A stretch of DNA of 64,000 bases from Glandiceps talaboti. Taxonomy: Eukaryota > Hemichordata > Enteropneusta > Spengelidae. The notes beneath the pieces were generated by a model. That model was not told the origin of the DNA. It made no database searches and worked only from the letters and a program-made list of their open reading frames with translations. How positions within the stretch are numbered: the stretch's first letter is position 1; every line of letters begins with the position of its first letter. The translations under genes and the position numbers were made by a program. This document shows, in pieces, positions 58,140 to 64,000 of the stretch. The stretch is taken from contig NC_135567.1 in assembly GCF_964340395.1 (NCBI RefSeq), positions 3,441,609 through 3,505,608 of the forward strand, written 5' to 3'.

Positions 58140-59075
58140 CCTATGATGTTATCTGTGCCATATACACCATCATTTGGTTGTTTCTATGGAGTAGTCTTTT
58201 TTGCTAAGTAGATTCCCTTTCTTGGATATATATCTATATATATATATGTTGCTATGGATGAGTTCTTGTTGCTAGGCAAACAATGTGTGAGATCATTTCA
58301 TTAATGTTTATTCACTTGCCTAACCATTGTTTTTGCAATATACACCATCACTTGACCTGGTAAAGGTGTGTTCACATTGCTAGGCATATTTCCAAACATT
58401 TTTGAATAATTATTTACTTGCCTACCCATTCTTTCACTTATATTTGCATTACACGGCATCATTGAACTGTAGCTAGGGGAGTGTTTTTTTGCTATGCACA
58501 TTTGCATACATATTTTGATGTTTAGGAGGAGGGCAGGTTGTAATCAAGCCAATTGTGTCCAAATATTTTCAACAATAACTGCAGAATAATACCACACCGA
58601 GTTTCAACCCCATAAACCACACAGTTTCAAGATATAAGATTTCGACCAAAATTAAGATTTTTAGACCTAATTTGCATATCACTGATGGGATCATCATGTT
58701 ATGAATACAGTTTCATCTAAACCTTCCAAAATCCATTTCCAGTAAATTTCAGCCAAATCTGTCCAGTTTTTTAAAAATGTTTATGCACATGCTAGTCCGT
58801 GCTAGGTATATGTGTTCATTCACTGAATGATTATCCAGTTGCCTATCCAACCCTGTTGTTACTAATGCAATATATGCAATCATTTGACTGTTGCTATGGG
58901 CGTGGTCATGTTGCTATACATATTTGCATACATTTTTAAAATATTTGGTCACTTGTCTATGAATCCCTGATGTATCTTTGTAATATACGTGATCATTAAG
59001 CAGTTGCTATGGGTGTGGTCTTGTTGCTAGGCACATTTACATACATTTTTTGAATTTTTGACATATCCATATATG
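58140..59075 (+). mobile_element. HINE/pearl-like family A, left-half copies in tandem
   Basis: Two blocks of the family A left half occur in the same orientation. 58140-58500 has CATTTGGTTGTTTCTATGG, CTTGTTGCTAGGCA and GTGTTCACATTGCTAGGCAT units. 58760-59060 restarts with the TTTTTTAAAAATGTTTATGC, GTTCATTCACTGAATGATTA words that follow the left end in other copies. They are joined by CTAATTTGCATATCACTGAT blocks. No right end is present and the left ends are decayed. Confidence 0.7.
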
Positions 59076-59265
59076 CATCAGCTCAAAAAAACTGTCAAAT
59101 GACACATTTTTTATTTTCAACACTTTAAAAGCTAAAGCATCACATGAGGGATGCAAACAACTGCACCAAAGTTATGACTGTCAGTTAACAAGTATGCAAG
59201 TCAAAATCAATTGTTGAACACAACTTAAATATGTTTGTATTCTTCCAAATATTTCTTTCTTGCAG

Positions 59266-59423
59266 TAATCCAACACAGGATTTCAGTTACACTATGTTTA
59301 AAGCTATTAGATATAACTGACAAAATTATCTATTATAACATCTTTGTAAAAGACAGTAACAAACTATTGGAAAAGGTACAAGTACTGGATGCAGCTTTTA
59401 TCAAAAGAGAAAAACATTTTTGA
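59266..59423 (+). other. Candidate exon, terminal or internal
   Basis: A strong acceptor (CAAATATTTCTTTCTTGCAG|, ending 59265) opens a clean frame: IQHRISVTLCLKLLDITDKI, then IYYNIFVKDSNKLLEKVQVL and DAAFIKREKHF before a TGA at 59421-59423. An alternative is an internal exon ending at AAG|GTACAAG (about 59378). The sequence is non-repetitive and protein-like. I recognise no family. Without a partner exon the call stays tentative. Confidence 0.4.
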
Positions 59424-59878
59424 AAAGAATCAACAGCTGTGACCCTGTTAGGCCAAAAAAAAATCTGCTTCTGGAAAAGGGTAAACTTTCTAAAGTGGTG
59501 CGACGACGCGCAATTTTTTTTTCCTAATTATTTTTTTCGCAAATTAGTAAATACACATTTTTGACACTTTACATGCTCTCGGAAGATGTCATACAACTCT
59601 GGAAGTTGGCACTGTTGTATGGCAAGTTTTGTACGATGCGGATCAATCATCCATCAGGGCATCACTAGTCACATTTACAAATTTATCTTATCGCCCAGTG
59701 ATTTGCAGTTATAATCCCATCCAAGATAATAACGAGTCTTGCCTTGCAACCACTGTATACATGTAATGTCATTGTGCAACTTGTAACGTTAAATAACGAG
59801 AAATAGGTCTGTCCAACGGACGTAGAGGAGGCAGTGTTTTCTTTCGAGCACCGTCCATCATCAGTCTGATACGCAGTC
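59424..59878. other. No gene seen; CpG-richer than average from 59640
   Basis: No domain or repeat match. Confidence 0.3.
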
Positions 59879-59956
59879 TGTATACGCTACGATGTTCGAC
59901 ACGTCTTTCCATCTCATCGCAGATGGAAAGACGTGTCGAACATCGTAGCGCATACA
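59879..59956. repeat. Near-perfect hairpin, 36-bp arms, 6-bp loop
   Basis: 59879-59914 is the reverse complement of 59921-59956 except at one position. The loop is CATCGC. The arm (TGTATACGCTACGATGTTCG...) contains several CpGs and no match elsewhere in the window. Confidence 0.95.
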
Positions 59957-59975
59957 TCCAGAGCTAACTGCTTAC

Positions 59976-60112
59976 GCTACAGGAAAATCTTTGTATTCAG
60001 AAGGCAGAACAAAACGATCACCAGAACTAAGAACACCTCGAAAGTCAGCTGAATTGATATCAACATTTCGATTACTCACGACGTACTCAAACTTCAGACA
60101 TTTTCGAAACAT
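59976..60112 (-). other. Candidate first coding exon, minus strand
   Basis: On the minus strand an ATG at 60112 opens 45 codons: MFRKCLKFEYVVSNRNVDIN, then SADFRGVLSSGDRFVLPSEY and KDFPV, ending at a good donor AGC|GTAAGC (59976/59975). The region is the most CpG-rich of the window (for example GGCACGCGCGCGCTG near 60393), as first exons often are. Family not recognised. It lies on the same strand as the ankyrin exon 36 kb away, but nothing shows they belong together. Confidence 0.35.
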
Positions 60113-61089
60113 GTGAGCGGTTTACCACCTAGCACAATGAACACACTATTTCCTGTGATTCCCATCAACCACGCTCATCGTACATATTACGTACACATAT
60201 CATACGGGGGGTTATGGGTATGCAACAGTACTAGAAGAAAAGGGTACCCGTTACCAAATAGAAGTGCGCCATCACACGAGTTAAATTTTTCCACTAGCCT
60301 TGCATACAGTGTTGATCGAAGGGGAATTGTAAATAAGGAACGGGAAAGCAAAAATTATCGGAAAAAAAAGGATCGACGCGGGGGTATTCAGGGCACGCGC
60401 GCGCTGACCAGAACCAGACATATTTTTTTTTGGCCTTATACATGTATTCTTACAGTTTTATCAGAATGAGATGACAGTAATATATCATTGTTTATTTTGT
60501 GTACTGTATAATATGCTGAAGAACAGTCATAAGATTTTAGATTTGTTTTCAACCTCAGCTAGGATTGGTTTCACAAGAATATGTAATCCGCCAGTACTAA
60601 CTAGTGTATTAATTCATCTTGACAGATATACTATGGCTAATAATAAAAATAAAATAGCGCAAATATTGTGTTGTCGTACAACTTCATGTTCATGGCAACG
60701 ATATATAATATAATTTTGTGAAGATTTAAAGTTGTAACCAAAATAAAAAAATTATAACTAATTTGCATCATAATAATCCAGCCATCCTATGTTGGAAGTG
60801 TACAAGACAAGTATAGCAACATCCTAATCAAACTTTAAAGTGATGTGTATACAGGGTTTTGTACCTCTTTTTATTTTTTAAATCAATTTGGAACCAAGTC
60901 ATACCAATGTAACATGTTTAACTTTCTTGGTTGTCTTATTGTAATTAAAGGCCAGCTACATTCAGTTTATATGGGTAGGTGATGAACAGCTGTCTTACAA
61001 CATATTACATAATCAAGTCATAAACCAAACTGGCCACACTACACACTTTATAACCAGATGAAATAGTACAGTAAACATTATAGCTAATT
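60113..61089. other. CpG-richer patch to 60420, then AT-rich; no gene called
   Basis: 60120-60420 could be the promoter or 5' UTR of the minus-strand candidate exon. The 118-aa plus frame here shows no domain. From 60430 on I see nothing. Confidence 0.3.
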
Positions 61090-61580
61090 AACAATGCACT
61101 GTTCTCAGCTAAAGGAGGACATATCTACACATTCTCAACAAAGTTAAGCCCAATCTACTGGGTAATTTCAAAGTTGAAGATTTTTGAGGAAAAGCATACA
61201 TTTCTTTTTACCTAATTTGAAGATCACTAATGAGATCACCATGTGCTTGAGATTTCTGCACATGCAGATCCCTACATTCCCATGAAATTTAAGCTTTAAT
61301 CTGCCGGGTATTTTACAAGTGAAAAATTATTAACCAAAACACAACTTTTAGACTTTATTTGCATATTACTCATAGTATCAACATGTTATGATTATTCCAT
61401 AGAATAACACTTCTAAAAACATCTCACCAAGTTGCAGTCTCATTGACGAAGTACTTTTTGAGATATAAGTTTTTTGACCAAAATTCACATTTTTACACCT
61501 AATCACTGATGAGATCATTATGTGCTTCAACCAGTCCAGTGGTTTTTTACTTTAAGTTGTTTACACAGACACACAGACAC

Positions 61581-61623
<43 letters not shown>

Positions 61624-61676
61624 TTTAAATAGTGATGCCTATAGCACTGTTGAACCTTATCAGTTCAGTTGTGCTA
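61090..61676 (+). mobile_element. HINE/pearl-like family A, right-half copy
   Basis: Family phrases TTTTTGACCAAAATTCACAT, ACTTTAAGTTGTTTACAC, (GACA)n at about 61582-61623, ATGCCTATAGCACTGTTGAA and the end TCAGTTCAGTTGTGCTA at 61676, followed by AAAAA. The left half is missing. Confidence 0.8.
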
Positions 61677-61750
61677 AAAATTTTAATGAGTGTTCTTTAG
61701 CACTTAAGCAGATTGTTTTAATTTTCGATCAATCATTCTCTTTATTGCAG

Positions 61751-61824
61751 TTGGTCAAGAAGTAACAAAGAGTATTGAATTCAGAGGAAGACATAAATTG
61801 TTGGGAAGAGGTTGGCTCAGATAG
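61751..61824 (+). other. Candidate terminal exon
   Basis: A strong acceptor (CAATCATTCTCTTTATTGCAG|, ending 61750) precedes a frame in phase 2: GQEVTKSIEFRGRHKLLGRG, then WLR and TAG at 61822-61824. A TTAATAAA polyadenylation-like signal is near 61941-61948. Basic, short and non-repetitive, 75 bp beyond a family A right end. Family unknown. Confidence 0.35.
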
Positions 61825-62149
61825 GATGTCAAAAGGAGAAGGCAAGACCTGTGGTGTCAGTATCATCAATGTGTATTAATCACGATGGAGAATCTACCTG
61901 TAGGTGTTTGTTAAATTAACCAAAACTTTGGATGAAAGACTTAATAAAAAGGACTATAATAATAAATCACAACAGACACAATTGTTGAAAGGTTTATCTC
62001 TGACAGAGTGTGATCTAAAAGTGTTGACTAGGACTACATGAAAGATATCGTATCGCTGTATTGACAGATAATACTAATACCTACATCCTAAGAACACAAC
62101 AGGTTGAATATACCAAACTGGACTGTTCTAATTTAACTTGTTTCATCAG
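61825..62149. other. Possible 3' UTR, otherwise nothing seen
   Basis: Contains the AATAAA-like signal near 61943; no coding potential. Confidence 0.3.
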
Positions 62150-62585
62150 TGGGTTAGTCTAGTTCCTATACAGTATCGTTATGATTTATACCTTCACTCG
62201 CAGTATAGTCAAAGCTCTGATGAAAGGTATTAATTATGGCTCAACCTCATTGTGAGTAAAACATGAACAGCACATACCACTAGTAATAAAGGGGTGTCAT
62301 CACTGCTCATCAAATATTAATTTGGTACAGCTGTTTTTACAATGTCCAACCAGGACTCCACCACCAGTAGAATTTAAACTAAATCACTTGGGGACTCAAC
62401 AACATAATCATGTTTATATGAACGCTGTATGAGGGAACACAGGAATGTGTGCTGATTAAGGGACTTTGACCAGACTGTGGTTAGGGTTAGAAACCATAGT
62501 TTGGCATCCAGACTATCAGTGGGTTTGACTCCACAATTTTCCTTTCAATTAGTTTTGCTGTTTAATACTATATACAATGGGATCT
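62150..62585 (+). mobile_element. Scraps matching the Penelope-like copy and the 44-kb repeat
   Basis: TTAGTCTAGTTCCTATACAG..TATCG..ATGATTTATAC at 62155-62192 and GAAACCATAGTTTGGCATCC at 62490 match 20800-20885 inside the Penelope-like RT. 62517-62585 matches 44085-44150. This is a mosaic of two repeats. Confidence 0.5.
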
Positions 62586-63644
62586 AATTATTAATGTCAT
62601 CCATATCAAGTGTAAAATTTAATTGTAAGGTTAACATGTGGACCTTCTAACTGTAGTCCATTTGTAAACAATGTTGTCACAGCTAACAGTGTAATGAGAT
62701 TGACCCAACTGTAATTATCAATAACTGTAAGTGAGATACCCTTGTCTTATTACATATGTGTTTAATAACTGGTGTTTCATGACAATTGAACCTTTTACTT
62801 CACACTGACAACACTATTTACAGACTTATTGCATTTAGAGATACCTCACTGGGATGCTAATTAAAATAAATGTAACTAGTGCATTTGTACACTTGATATG
62901 GGATGTCATAAACGATTGCGACTAGCAGTGAAAAACTTTGGTCTGATGTTAAGTTTTGTAATTTCTGAAAATATTGGAAATTAAAGACAAGTCGCATAGA
63001 CGTCATGTTGAGATTGTAGGAACATACAAAATTGTTTCATCATTATTTGGGGAAAAAGATTGTTTATTGAAGTTAGCCCAAGTTAAACTTATTGAATTAA
63101 AGGTCGTTCATTAAATTGACATTGATCTTTTGGCTTCTAAGAATATCTATATCTTAGCATGTATTCAAATTGTAATTATGACAACATGATTAGCAAATGT
63201 GGATAACAATCTGAGGCTACGTTTTCCCTGTGAATGGACTAGAAAAGCTGTGTAAATGGCAAAAATACAGACTTTTGTTGTTCTGATTGCTGATAATATG
63301 TGGGGTGTGAGGTTTTGAAATCATTACACAAAACAATCTAGAATATAACCTTGATAAAAAAATATATCAAAATAACTTGTCAATTCCATTGTCACTTGTA
63401 GTATTACTAATATTATAGTATTGATATGTGGTAAACAAACAGTCTTTGAACTCAGCTAACCCTTGTTTATCAGAAATAATTGCACACAGGAATCATTGAG
63501 TTTTATTGTATCACACCATATGACTATGTGCCGATCATTCAGTTTAAGAAGGTTATGATATTTGTGATAGCAGACGGCATCACTGACAAATGAGTCTGGA
63601 CACTTGTTCCTTCAGGGTGGCAGACATTACCCTCCCCTGCTCCA
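62586..63644. other. Unassigned AT-rich stretch
   Basis: No reading frame, splice pair or repeat match worth reporting. Confidence 0.35.
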
Positions 63645-63830
63645 CCCACAAAAGACACATTTTTATGCTCTAATTTGCATATCACTGATAAAATCAGCAT
63701 ATCATCAGTACTTCTAAATCTAAACACTCCTAAGTACATTCCCACCAGACCTAATTTGCATATCACTGATAGGACCATCACTTCATCAGCAATTCTTAAA
63801 TTAACACCCCTAATCTTACAAATTACTACT
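63645..63830 (+). mobile_element. HINE/pearl-like family A, internal fragment
   Basis: AAAAGACACATTTTTA, CTAATTTGCATATCACTGAT (twice), ATCTAAACACTCCTAAGTAC and CATTCCCACCA are family A core words. Both ends are missing. 63831-64000 has nothing recognisable. Confidence 0.7.
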
Positions 63831-64000
63831 AGGAATAAAAATGCGACACGCTTGGTTTGGGAGAAAGTGGGGGTGTGCTTTAATATCTGAGAGTGATAAC
63901 ACACTCCACACCAACCAACGGGTGGGAGGGATGGGAACAAACAAGAATTAAACTACAGACCACAAAGTAAGCTCACAGCAAAAACTGAACATAAACAAAA

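Overview
This is eukaryotic, animal-type genomic DNA. It is AT-rich, has no operons or long open reading frames, contains exon-sized coding islands bounded by GT..AG splice signals, and is almost filled with transposable elements, satellites and microsatellites. The mix points to a marine invertebrate such as a mollusc, brachiopod, hemichordate or amphioxus: CR1/L2-type LINEs, an L1-like LINE, Penelope-like elements, a tRNA-derived SINE, pearl/HINE-like non-autonomous elements with GACA/GGAC microsatellites, and TIR elements with long G/C runs. I cannot name the species from sequence alone. No complete host gene is visible.

Layout. 0-7.7 kb: four decayed CR1/L2-like LINE copies (one +, three -) and a tRNA-SINE. 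7.7-12.5 kb: little recognisable, apart from a 37-bp tandem repeat, a Penelope-like GIY-YIG tail and microsatellites. 12.5-17.1 kb: a 4.6-kb satellite of about 86 copies of a 53-bp unit with higher-order structure. 17.5-22.7 kb: a LINE scrap, two copies of one small TIR element (one swollen by an internal 49-bp minisatellite), a lone histone-type mRNA 3' stem-loop and a Penelope-like reverse transcriptase. 24.2 kb: a clean 99-bp ankyrin-repeat exon on the minus strand, the best host coding evidence in the window. 26-35 kb: pearl/HINE-like elements, an L1-like LINE interrupted by one of them, and a 1.8-kb element with 18-bp perfect TIRs and a TAA target duplication. 37.7-39.5 kb: a reversed HINE-like element split by a 5'-truncated LINE. 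41.9-44.0 kb: an inverted-repeat-bounded segment with a THAP zinc-finger ORF and a perfect 59-bp-arm palindrome. 45-47 kb and 50.6-51.8 kb: two further HINE-like families. 52.2-54.0 kb: a broken SWIM/YqaJ-exonuclease gene. 54.1-56.4 kb: one TIR element nested in another. 58-64 kb: more HINE-like fragments, a CpG-richer patch with a hairpin, and three candidate exons.

Main pattern. Three unrelated-looking repeat families (A, B, C below) share one end design. The left end starts TAG..., the right end finishes ...CTA followed by A-rich DNA and is complementary to the left, a hairpin sits in the last 20-40 bases, and (seen in A and C) a tetranucleotide (GACA or GGAC) tract lies just inside it, often with core repeats of about 115-155 bp. 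Established knowledge of Helentron-associated elements (HINEs, including bivalve 'pearl' repeats) fits this design, but the assignment is inference. Coding calls are from my own reading of frames; no database search was possible.
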